Part shown: positions 1 to 5,958 of the stretch, piece by piece | Numbering within the stretch: the stretch's first letter is position 1 | How the letters are laid out: each line of letters opens with the position of its first letter | Origin: an uncultured Lentisphaeria bacterium | Lineage (GTDB): Bacteria > Verrucomicrobiota > Lentisphaeria > Victivallales > Victivallaceae | Assembly: GCA_903821255.1 (NCBI GenBank) | Contig: CAIJKT010000896.1 | Span: forward strand, 1-7,740 | DNA length: 7,740 bases | Reading direction: 5' to 3' | The notes under the pieces: model-generated | What the model was told of the DNA's origin: nothing | What the model saw: only the letters and a program-made list of their open reading frames with translations | Databases searched by the model: none | Program-made: the position numbers and the translations under genes

Positions 1-1615
1 CCACAAACCATGACGTCGCCAAACGCTTTCCAGTTCTTGTCATGGTCGGCTGTAAAAAGTGCTTTGGTATATCTTCAAATTCTATTTTTTTGAGTGAACG
101 GCGAATAAGAGTCTGAACTACTGGTTTGAAAGACAGAATATCTCTCAAGGCTTGCTTCTTTCGTTCGTATTCACATTTGTTTAAGTGATGTATTATCCAT
201 GATTCAGAAGATGCGGGTTCCGATTCTAAACTATTCTCAACTCCAAAGTAAACATGTATTGCCATCTCAAACAAGATAGTCATGTAATGGAGAGATTTGT
301 AACGCTCTTCGTCGAAAAGATAGGTTAGCCGATGAATATTATTTTCTGAGTCGTGATCGTGAGAACCCTCATTTAACTTTTCACGTTCTACAAGATTGGT
401 AATTCTTGAAAACAGATTTTCGCCATCTGTTTCCGTGAGTTCAATATAATGTTTTAATTTTCTCTGCTCTTTCCATTTATTCAGCCATTTTTTATTTTTT
501 TTTGTATCATCATGAACCACAAGCAAGCAACTGTTATCATTCTTTAGATTGATTTTGAGATCATTTTCCCCGTCGTTTTCATGAAGTACTTTTTTTGTAA
601 GCAATTTTCCTTCAACGCAAAACAAATTTATTACCGGATATGCTTTCAAAAAATCGGGAAATTCATCTGTAAGAGTCGCATCAGACTTATAAATTGTAAG
701 GTAATTACCAGATAACATCGAACGAATCCTCGGCGGCGTATCTGCGGATATAAATTCCGTGAGATTGGGAATTTCAAATAGCTCGTTGAAAATTGTGTTT
801 TTTAACCGTCTGCGGTCCTTGTCTTCCATGTTTTTAGGCAATAAGAACAAACGAACTTCGAGTTTATTCGGCAATGCTAATGGATACGACTCTACAGTAT
901 TCCGTTTCAAATCATCGTAGATATTCTCGGGCCGATATCCGTATTGGTCGTGCAAAAGCTGGCTTTTTTGCCCCAGCAAGATAACCCCCAGATATTCTTG
1001 CAGCATTGAAATCATCATTTTGCTGTGAGAATTATATTTAACGAGGTTATTGTGCAAATGCTCAAAAACTTTATTTTCATCGTTGGAATTAATTCCTGAC
1101 TTTGCTTCGGACATGCACGGCGGTAATTCAAAAACTTTAGATATATTTTCCCATTTATTAGTAAGGCGAACACAGCCGCATTGCAAAATAGTTAGTCCTA
1201 AAAAAGCATCCCAAGTTTGCTTGCGTAATTTTACCGCGCCACCGAGGGAATGCTTTAATTGGTCAATGTTGTTATTGATTTTATTTTTCAGTTCATAATA
1301 TATTTTTTCAGCACCATTCAAATCATTGGCAATTTTTTTTAAACGAAACAAGCAATTTATTTTGAAGGACATGCACGGCATCTCATGTTTTCCCAATCGA
1401 AACAATGGTTTTAGAGGCAACATATATTTCCTATCAACATTGTTCCAAAAAGAAATAATTGAGAGTGGGGCTGAGGAGGCATACTTATGCTTATGAAGGA
1501 ACGTTTTAAGTATATCGCATCCTTGACATAGGCCAGGGCGGTCTACAAGCCCACAAAGGAAATAAAATATAGCTGCCTCGCGAATGGTTTTTTTATCAAT
1601 CGTTTTCCTTCCCAT
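1..1615 (-). CDS. Large protein of unknown function, 3' end beyond the left edge
   Basis: Reading the minus strand from ATG at 1615-1613 gives 538 uninterrupted codons down to position 2, with no stop before the window edge, so the C-terminus is missing. The protein begins MGRKTIDKKTIREAAIFYF. A GGAG site lies a few bases upstream of the ATG (minus-strand GGAGAATTTAT-ATG), which supports this start. I do not recognise the family. The protein is rich in Lys, Asn, Glu and Leu, looks soluble, and shows no signal peptide or clear membrane segment. Cysteines at residues 21, 30 and 33 (C-x8-C-x2-C) could contribute to a metal site, but I see no obvious fourth ligand nearby. An RxxxxH string at residues 438-443 is too weak to call a HEPN nuclease. 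The gene is more AT-rich than the operon and diverges from it across an AT-rich region, which fits separately acquired cargo. That it is a gene is fairly sure; its function is open. Confidence 0.85.
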   Translation of the reverse strand, partial: MGRKTIDKKTIREAAIFYFLCGLVDRPGLCQGCDILKTFLHKHKYASSAPLSIISFWNNVDRKYMLPLKPLFRLGKHEMPCMSFKINCLFRLKKIANDLNGAEKIYYELKNKINNNIDQLKHSLGGAVKLRKQTWDAFLGLTILQCGCVRLTNKWENISKVFELPPCMSEAKSGINSNDENKVFEHLHNNLVKYNSHSKMMISMLQEYLGVILLGQKSQLLHDQYGYRPENIYDDLKRNTVESYPLALPNKLEVRLFLLPKNMEDKDRRRLKNTIFNELFEIPNLTEFISADTPPRIRSMLSGNYLTIYKSDATLTDEFPDFLKAYPVINLFCVEGKLLTKKVLHENDGENDLKINLKNDNSCLLVVHDDTKKNKKWLNKWKEQRKLKHYIELTETDGENLFSRITNLVEREKLNEGSHDHDSENNIHRLTYLFDEERYKSLHYMTILFEMAIHVYFGVENSLESEPASSESWIIHHLNKCEYERKKQALRDILSFKPVVQTLIRRSLKKIEFEDIPKHFLQPTMTRTGKRLATSWFV

Positions 1616-1849
1616 ATAAATTCTCCGGTACATTTGTCAGGACTATTTGGCTTTATAAAAAAAACAAATTTTTATTTTTTGCGATTTTTATAAAACCTTC
1701 ATTAATTATTACGTAATATACAATATAATTTATCGCATTCTCTATTAAAAGCAAATTATTTTTATCACTTTCAAGAAATTATTGAATAAATAATACGTTA
1801 TATTTGTGTTTTAAATAATTGTAATATGTTCTAGTTGTTTGATTTATGG

Positions 1850-1879
1850 TTGATTTATTCCTGTTATAAACTATATTAT
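1850..1879 (+). promoter_or_regulatory. Candidate sigma70-type promoter facing the operon
   Basis: A TTGATT -35-like hexamer at 1850-1855 is followed, after an 18-base spacer, by TATTAT at 1874-1879. The match is four of six and five of six bases to the sigma70 consensus. Such matches are common by chance in very AT-rich DNA, so support is moderate. The 11 bases AACTATATTAT over the -10 (1869-1879) recur at 7609-7619 over another -10-like site. Confidence 0.35.
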
Positions 1880-1996
1880 TAAAATAACAAGAAATGGTGT
1901 TGCTTGGGTATCCCGTTGCTCGTTACGGTCATCGGCGTTGAACATAACAATTTCCGCCACTTGTTTAAAATTTTAAAAGTATGGAGGTCATGTTTA

Positions 1997-2005
1997 TGGT
2001 ATAAT
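1997..2005 (+). promoter_or_regulatory. Extended -10 promoter candidate for the operon
   Basis: The sequence TGG-TATAAT at 1997-2005 matches the extended -10 consensus TGn-TATAAT exactly. No good -35 is present at 16-18 bases upstream, which an extended -10 promoter does not need. Transcription from about 2012 would give a leader of roughly 250 bases before the first operon gene, carrying the hairpins at 2055-2092 and the palindrome at 2224-2245. Confidence 0.45.
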
Positions 2006-2054
2006 AAACAATCCCAAACAGAACAATGTGCGTTCTGGAAGGAATGAGGATGTC

Positions 2055-2092
2055 CTGATCCTATCAGATAACGCTTCTTGCTAGGCAAGAGG
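2055..2092 (+). promoter_or_regulatory. Tandem hairpins in the operon leader
   Basis: Two adjacent inverted repeats lie in the presumed 5' leader. The first is CTGAT-cct-ATCAG at 2055-2067. The second, at 2074-2092, pairs CTTCTTGC with GCAAGAGG around a TAG loop and has one U-G wobble. Neither is followed by a T run, so they do not look like terminators. They could be part of a structured leader RNA or merely chance; no known riboswitch family is recognised. Confidence 0.3.
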
Positions 2093-2165
2093 ATTAAAAT
2101 CGGCAAGAATTTAGACAAACCATGATGAACAAGACAAAAGTCTGGTTCGCAAGGGATTATTACTT

Positions 2166-2303
2166 ATGGAAAAATTAATTATGAATATTTCAAAACAGGC
2201 TGGCCGGAAACAGCATTTAACATTCCGTAACACCGGCGTTACGGACAGGAATAGATATTATGGAACAACGCTTAATTTTAGCTTTCGAAGCGCTCTTGGA
2301 TAA
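2166..2303 (+). CDS. Possible 45-residue small ORF overlapping the HTH gene
   Basis: ATG at 2166 follows AAGGGA (2151-2156) at a 9-base spacing and opens a 45-codon frame ending with TAA at 2301-2303. The product would start MEKLIMNISKQAGRKQHL and be basic. It overlaps the start of the helix-turn-helix gene by 44 bases in another frame, and the palindrome at 2224-2245 lies inside it, so it may be spurious or a coupled leader. No family is recognised. Confidence 0.2.
   Translation: MEKLIMNISKQAGRKQHLTFRNTGVTDRNRYYGTTLNFSFRSALG
2224..2245. promoter_or_regulatory. 22-bp near-perfect palindrome, candidate operator
   Basis: The arms TCCGTAAC and GTTACGGA flank a CCGG centre; 20 of 22 positions are symmetric, with one mismatched pair beside the centre. 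The site ends just before the AGGA ribosome-binding site (2247-2250) of the helix-turn-helix gene. A bound repressor, or the hairpin it forms in mRNA, could block expression. The half-site CGTTACGG recurs at 1921-1928 and CGGCGTT at 1933-1939, which is consistent with further weaker binding sites upstream. Autoregulation by the adjacent helix-turn-helix protein is inference. Confidence 0.5.
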
Positions 2304-2535
2304 TGCTTCAGAAGTAAGCCTAGAACAGAGAAATAAAATATTGGCTGCTTGTAAATCCGTGCCGAAAAAACGCCGGTTGATAAAACGCAAAGAAGCCATT
2401 CAAATCTTGGGTATTTCAGCTCCCACATTGTTGAAATTTATTCGAGCTGGGAAAATAGATGTTTATAAGCTTTCACAGCGCAAGTGCCGATTTGACCTTG
2501 ATCAAATTGAAACGATTGCGAACGGAGGCGAATGA
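2260..2535 (+). CDS. Small excisionase/MerR-like helix-turn-helix DNA-binding protein
   Basis: This 91-residue protein probably binds DNA and regulates the operon or assists recombination. Residues 41-84 follow the pattern of the excisionase/AlpA-type winged helix-turn-helix (HTH_17): KRKEAIQILGIS, then APTLLKFIRAGKI, then a basic wing and a closing FDLDQIE helix. The usual family version has EAAxLLGVSxxTLxRxIxxGxL followed by a RRFxxxDLxxF end. Residues 1-30 are predicted helical and followed by a basic linker (KKRRLIKRK). The ATG at 2260 has AGGA at 2247-2250, nine bases upstream. The gene heads the operon and overlaps the next gene by four bases (ATGA), so the two are likely translationally coupled. 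The palindrome just upstream is a candidate target. No integrase gene is visible here, so a regulatory role is somewhat likelier than excision. Confidence 0.8.
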   Translation: MEQRLILAFEALLDNASEVSLEQRNKILAACKSVPKKRRLIKRKEAIQILGISAPTLLKFIRAGKIDVYKLSQRKCRFDLDQIETIANGGE

Positions 2536-3110
2536 GTATGGATCACTATGGCATGAAAGAGGTCCCAGAAGAAATGAAAAATGTTCCGGATGAAATTAAA
2601 CAATGCCTGGCCGCCGCTGAAAAAGGCGATGCGGAAGCCCAGTATCAGGCAGCCTTGTTTTATGAGGGAATAGCCCAGGATTTGCCGTTGAGTCTCCAAC
2701 ACTACATAAAAGCGGAAGAGGCCCGATATGGACGCGACGAATTCTTTTTTGAAAACGATGAACACGAAGAAATCATCGTTCAAGATATAGACGCTGCAAT
2801 GGCGCTATACCGAAAGGCCGCGGCGCAGGGCCATGCGCCTGCGCAATACAGGCTTGCAAGACTATTAAATGCCGAGGCGGCAAACTGGTATCGCGAAGCG
2901 GCGATACAGGCGGGGCATCGGGGCGCTATGAAAAGCATCGGGGTTTGCCTGTTTAATGGGATCGGCGTAATTAGAGATGAGGGGCAAGCTATGAGGTGGT
3001 GGAGAGACGCTGAGGAGGTGCGGGTCGCAGAATCGGGCATGTGCCGTTGCGACGATATGATGATGCATAGCAAGGCTTATGCGCAAATGCAGAAAAAAAC
3101 TAAACAATAA
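2532..3110 (+). CDS. Sel1-like repeat protein
   Basis: This 192-residue protein carries Sel1-like (TPR-related) helical repeats, which usually act as protein-protein interaction scaffolds rather than enzymes. Repeat signatures visible are AAEKGDAEAQYQAALFYEGI (from about residue 28), then LYRKAAAQGHAPAQYRLARL in the middle, and a third unit with NWYREAAIQAGHRGAM and the GVCLFNGIG turn. The last ends in an MRWWRDAEE helix. There is no signal peptide, so it should be cytoplasmic. The first ATG (2532) overlaps the preceding stop, but the strong GGAGG at 2524-2528 is only three bases from it and nine from the ATG at 2538, so initiation at residue 3 is possible. Sel1 proteins are unusual in a core replication operon. 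Its partner may be one of the neighbouring orphan proteins, but that is inference. Confidence 0.85.
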   Translation: MSMDHYGMKEVPEEMKNVPDEIKQCLAAAEKGDAEAQYQAALFYEGIAQDLPLSLQHYIKAEEARYGRDEFFFENDEHEEIIVQDIDAAMALYRKAAAQGHAPAQYRLARLLNAEAANWYREAAIQAGHRGAMKSIGVCLFNGIGVIRDEGQAMRWWRDAEEVRVAESGMCRCDDMMMHSKAYAQMQKKTKQ

Positions 3111-3117
3111 ATGAAAA

Positions 3118-3148
3118 CCGTGATTGTCTGAACCGCAGGCAATCGCGG
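3118..3148 (+). promoter_or_regulatory. 13-bp hairpin between the Sel1 gene and the downstream genes
   Basis: Bases 3118-3130 pair with 3136-3148 around the loop AACCG. Eleven pairs are Watson-Crick and two are U-G wobbles. The wobbles fit pairing only in plus-strand RNA, since the opposite strand would have A-C mismatches, so this looks like an mRNA element. An A-rich run, not a T run, follows it, so it is not a standard terminator for the operon. It could mark a processing, stability or translational control site in the 74-base gap after the Sel1 gene. Confidence 0.5.
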
Positions 3149-3184
3149 GCTCATTCAAAAAAAATAATCAGGAGATTACAAAAA

Positions 3185-3253
3185 ATGAAAACAGCTCTCG
3201 CAAATGATCTGCTCGAAAAGCAAGCGAAAGGAAAAACTTATGAAAACAGATGA
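3185..3253 (+). CDS. Possible 22-residue leader peptide
   Basis: ATG at 3185 is preceded by GGAG at 3171-3174, ten bases upstream, and opens a 22-codon frame (MKTALANDLLEKQAKGKTY and three more residues) ending in TGA at 3251-3253. Its stop lies just inside the start of the next gene (ATG 3240), an arrangement that allows translational coupling. The SD is better than most unused sites in the window. The peptide is too short to assign a function. Confidence 0.4.
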   Translation: MKTALANDLLEKQAKGKTYENR

Positions 3254-3395
3254 CCTCATAGCCCTTGAACTACCAATGCCGGCTGCCCCAGAGCCAACAC
3301 TGTCCATCTCCGTCAGTCAGACAGAAGACGGGAAGGTTCATGAGCTGGCGCAGAATGGCACCATCGATGCCAGGAGGATATCGTGTTTGATTTAG
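3240..3395 (+). CDS. Small orphan protein of 51 residues
   Basis: I chose the ATG at 3240 because AAAGGAAA (AGGA at 3229-3232) lies seven bases upstream; the in-frame ATG at 3204 has no ribosome-binding site. The product starts MKTDDLIALELPMPAAPEP and is short, acidic at the N-terminus and proline-rich at residues 12-18, followed by a Ser/Thr-rich stretch. It has no membrane segment or recognised motif. Its start lies inside the 22-codon leader, and its end overlaps the next gene by 13 bases, so it is probably translated as part of the chain. It could also be only a translational bridge to the next gene. Confidence 0.5.
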   Translation: MKTDDLIALELPMPAAPEPTLSISVSQTEDGKVHELAQNGTIDARRISCLI

Positions 3396-3985
3396 TCAGA
3401 ACTGATTCTGTTGCGGGGAACTCCAATATGAAGGATATCATTCCAGCAAGCCAACGGTTAGTTGGTTTGCTGGGTGTCTGTCCCAGCGAATCCGACATCA
3501 TCAAAATTATCACGCCTCCTTTCGGGATAACATATACTCCCGATATATTTGCTATTCGGGAAATCGTCCGGAGGCTTCATCAAATTTATATAACTGAAGC
3601 CAAAACTTTTTCTCTTGATGTTTCAAAATTGCTGACGGAAGTCATTCCTATTGATTTCATGCGAGAGAACAGCTTCTTTTACGAGCAAATTCTGAAGCAG
3701 GAATGTGGATATATAGTTTCCCTGCCACTCAATGAAACCAGCGATATTTGGACAGTCCTCGGAATGCTTGTTCGCTGGAAACAGAATCCGCAGTTGCCTC
3801 ATTTTGCCCCTATCGGAGTTGCATTACTTATGAATCTCCTTCTGCGTTTTGTCATTGCCGGTCAGCAGTATCGTTATAAGTTTGATGAACTGCTCCGAAT
3901 ATGGATTTATACTTCCCCTTGGACTGTTATTGAAGAAACCTGTTATTTTGTTTCGCAAATAGCAGAGGTAATAAATGAGCACTGA
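3383..3985 (+). CDS. Orphan 200-residue protein in the replication operon
   Basis: The frame starts at GTG 3383, five bases after a perfect AGGAGG (3372-3377), the strongest ribosome-binding site in the window. It overlaps the preceding gene by 13 bases and the following one by 11, so expression is likely tied to both. I do not recognise the family. The protein begins MFDLVRTDSVAGNSNMKDII and appears mainly alpha-helical. Residues 141-160 (FAPIGVALLMNLLLRFVIAG) are hydrophobic, but Asn151 and Arg155 make a buried or amphipathic helix likelier than a membrane span. Two further aromatic-rich helices close the C-terminus. Its position directly before the Toprim/RecA-like gene suggests a partner of that protein, which is inference from context only. 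Confidence 0.75.
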   Translation: MFDLVRTDSVAGNSNMKDIIPASQRLVGLLGVCPSESDIIKIITPPFGITYTPDIFAIREIVRRLHQIYITEAKTFSLDVSKLLTEVIPIDFMRENSFFYEQILKQECGYIVSLPLNETSDIWTVLGMLVRWKQNPQLPHFAPIGVALLMNLLLRFVIAGQQYRYKFDELLRIWIYTSPWTVIEETCYFVSQIAEVINEH

Positions 3986-5915
3986 AGCAATTATTACAAA
4001 CTTAAATTTTAATTCATTTTTTATGTTCGACTGCAAGCGGCAGGCATCGAACAATGTCATACTGGCATCCAGAGTCAACCAAGCGCTCTGTGATGAAGCG
4101 GAAGCCGGTCGGGCTCACGGCGGAACGTCCATTGATGGAGATTGTCTGATAATTGACGGCAGCGGAATAAGAATTCACTTGAATTTTGCTTATCGGCTCG
4201 GTTGCGGACTCATTTTCCCAGGCAATCCATTTGATTTTTTCCATGACGGCGAACCGCTGATCGAAGATCGAAATGTTGATTTTCGTGGTATACCTTCAAA
4301 TTCACCTCTCAACGGGCAATTCCCGTGGAATACACCGAACATCTACTTGCGGGCATCAGTATTTCACCTGCTTCCTTTCAACCAATATGACCCATTGAGT
4401 TTCAATTTCATCGAATATCAACAGGCCGAGGCGCTGGGCGGGGCTTGGGGGCTTTCCGGAAACGTGGGCGACAAAAACCGCATTAATGAAGGGAACTGGC
4501 ATCTGGACGATTCGCTACTGACAACGCGAGGCGACATCAATAGCGCTAACTATTTCGTGTGCGATGACAGGAATATCCCTCAATATGTAATTGAATTACT
4601 ACCTACCACAATGGGGACTTTGTTATTGCCGTATCGCTATTTGAAGCGTCAAGGTTTTATCGGGCCGCGCCGGGTGTTTTTCGCCCCGGAAGAGAATATC
4701 GCAATTTGGGGAGCGGAAAAGATAGCGCAACCGCATATTACCGATGTCATTCTTTGTTTTGATCCAGCCATCATGTTTGCAATTTTTCCGAATGCCATTG
4801 CTCCCGGATGCATCCCCGGCGGAGCAAGCGCCGTAGACAAAAGTAATTTTGCTCCATTTCGGGGGAAGCGTGTATGGTTAACGCTTCTTAACGCGTTTGA
4901 TAAGGAAGAGGTCAAATATATAATTAGGTGTGTCGCCCAGTTACGTAAAAAGCGGATTTCGGTAAGTTGTATTAGATTGATCGGAAATATGAGCTTTGGA
5001 TATCTCGACCTGCAAGGTAAACGTTTTCACGGTTACAGGTTAGACAACTGTCGAGTTGAAGAACTATTATTATCGGAGCTCTGTAAATTGGCGGAACAGC
5101 ATGATATTTTTGTTCCAGAAGAACTGAAGGCGGATTATCTCGGGGATATTACCGCAACCGTGAACGCACACAAAGCGGTACCGGTTATCGCCGGATTATT
5201 CAGTTTGGGCGACAGCGTATTGCTGGAAATCCAAGATGAGTTTATCGTGTCGATGTTGATTGCACATTGGGCTCGGTCTATAAACTCCGGTACCGCCATT
5301 TTCCCAGGACTTTGGGAGAATGGTCTTTTTGCGTCGGTAGTCTTTGTCGATCATCCGACGGATATAGTCGCCGGCTATCTGCGTAATTCCGGGGTCCGTA
5401 TCTGCGATAGCCGCTTTATGGATGCTTCGCCGGAGGAGTGGCTCAACGTTTTCCAGGGCGTTATCGGGACGGCACAAGTCGTGTTTTTCACTGGTTATGA
5501 GGTATGGGCACAATCTACGGTATTTCTCGAAGCCATTCACTGGTGCCGCCGCAATCGTAAAGCTGTCATCATCCTGCCGACGGGGGACGATTCCGTGCTA
5601 CTGAAAAAGGTCCGTCACATGACGTCAAAGGTCATTTCGGCAAGCAGGATTGACGGTAATAACGGAGTAAATGTGGGTATATCAGCCCAAGGCATTGCAT
5701 CAGTCGCGGCAACATTCAGCTCCAATGGTGAGTGTCTAAGCGCCAAGGCTCTCTCTACAGACCAGGAAGAACAAGTGGTTAATCACCAAGTGATTCCATC
5801 AATGCCGTATGACACAAAACGATTAAAAGATTTGACTGAATTGCCGCCAGAAAAGAAATTAGCCGCCATTGCGGAACGAAATAAAATTGCTCAAGTAAAC
5901 TTGCTTGACAGTTGA
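3975..5915 (+). CDS. Toprim/RecA-like replication protein with degenerate catalytic motifs
   Basis: This 646-residue protein starts at ATG 3975, six bases after AGAGG (3964-3968), and overlaps the preceding gene by 11 bases. Residues about 230-340 follow the layout of a Toprim primase module: WGAEKI at 245-250, a hydrophobic strand ending CFDPAI (261-266) where EGExDA is expected, then PFRGKRVWLTLLNAFDKEE (294-312) where the usual form is LKGKxVxxxxDNDxAG. The catalytic Glu and the Asp pair are therefore replaced. Residues about 405-540 resemble a RecA/RepA-type ATPase (AAA_25): GDSVLLEIQDEF (412-423) sits where a Walker A loop would be, with no GxxxxGK; AQVVFFTGYEVW (500-511) is at the Walker B place, and KAVIILPTGDD (529-539) at the final strand. 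Residues 1-230 are unrecognised. The assignment rests on motif order by eye and is tentative; the gene itself is certain. It probably acts at the origin with the downstream helicase. Confidence 0.6.
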   Translation: MSTEAIITNLNFNSFFMFDCKRQASNNVILASRVNQALCDEAEAGRAHGGTSIDGDCLIIDGSGIRIHLNFAYRLGCGLIFPGNPFDFFHDGEPLIEDRNVDFRGIPSNSPLNGQFPWNTPNIYLRASVFHLLPFNQYDPLSFNFIEYQQAEALGGAWGLSGNVGDKNRINEGNWHLDDSLLTTRGDINSANYFVCDDRNIPQYVIELLPTTMGTLLLPYRYLKRQGFIGPRRVFFAPEENIAIWGAEKIAQPHITDVILCFDPAIMFAIFPNAIAPGCIPGGASAVDKSNFAPFRGKRVWLTLLNAFDKEEVKYIIRCVAQLRKKRISVSCIRLIGNMSFGYLDLQGKRFHGYRLDNCRVEELLLSELCKLAEQHDIFVPEELKADYLGDITATVNAHKAVPVIAGLFSLGDSVLLEIQDEFIVSMLIAHWARSINSGTAIFPGLWENGLFASVVFVDHPTDIVAGYLRNSGVRICDSRFMDASPEEWLNVFQGVIGTAQVVFFTGYEVWAQSTVFLEAIHWCRRNRKAVIILPTGDDSVLLKKVRHMTSKVISASRIDGNNGVNVGISAQGIASVAATFSSNGECLSAKALSTDQEEQVVNHQVIPSMPYDTKRLKDLTELPPEKKLAAIAERNKIAQVNLLDS

Positions 5916-5958
5916 GAACTATGTAATCTCAAGCATCTATCAACATAAGGAGAATGAG

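Larger units (their letters stand above)
1616..2259. other. AT-rich divergent intergenic control region
   Basis: About 640 bases separate the left minus-strand gene from the plus-strand operon, and I find no convincing gene longer than about 45 codons here. The part from 1650 to 1880 is extremely AT-rich, with A and T runs and a 12-bp perfect palindrome at 1707-1718 (TATTACGTAATA). A related but imperfect element lies at about 1791-1802 (TAATACGTTATA). The stretch from 1900 to 2220 has more even composition and contains two hairpins. Promoters for both directions must lie here. The region could also hold a replication origin, but I see no iterons and no good DnaA box. Candidate sites are listed separately. 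Confidence 0.6.

Noticed and set aside
302..328. Possible HEPN RNase motif in the left gene
   Set aside because: One RxxxxH string alone occurs often by chance, and the surrounding residues do not match a HEPN domain I could defend.
1050..1298. 82-codon plus-strand frame
   Set aside because: It lies entirely antisense to the long minus-strand gene at 1-1615.
1879..2118. 79-codon minus-strand frame in the intergenic region
   Set aside because: It begins with TTG, has no ribosome-binding site that I can see, has no recognisable composition or motif, and lies antisense to the presumed operon leader with its promoter and hairpins.
2122..2178. 18-codon frame starting with two Met codons
   Set aside because: It has no ribosome-binding site and overlaps another weak small frame.
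3204..3239. Earlier in-frame ATG for the 51-residue protein
   Set aside because: No SD sequence precedes it; the ATG at 3240 has AGGA seven bases upstream.
5905..5958. TTG start giving the helicase 18 extra residues
   Set aside because: No ribosome-binding site precedes it, while ATG 5959 has AAGGAG at ideal spacing.
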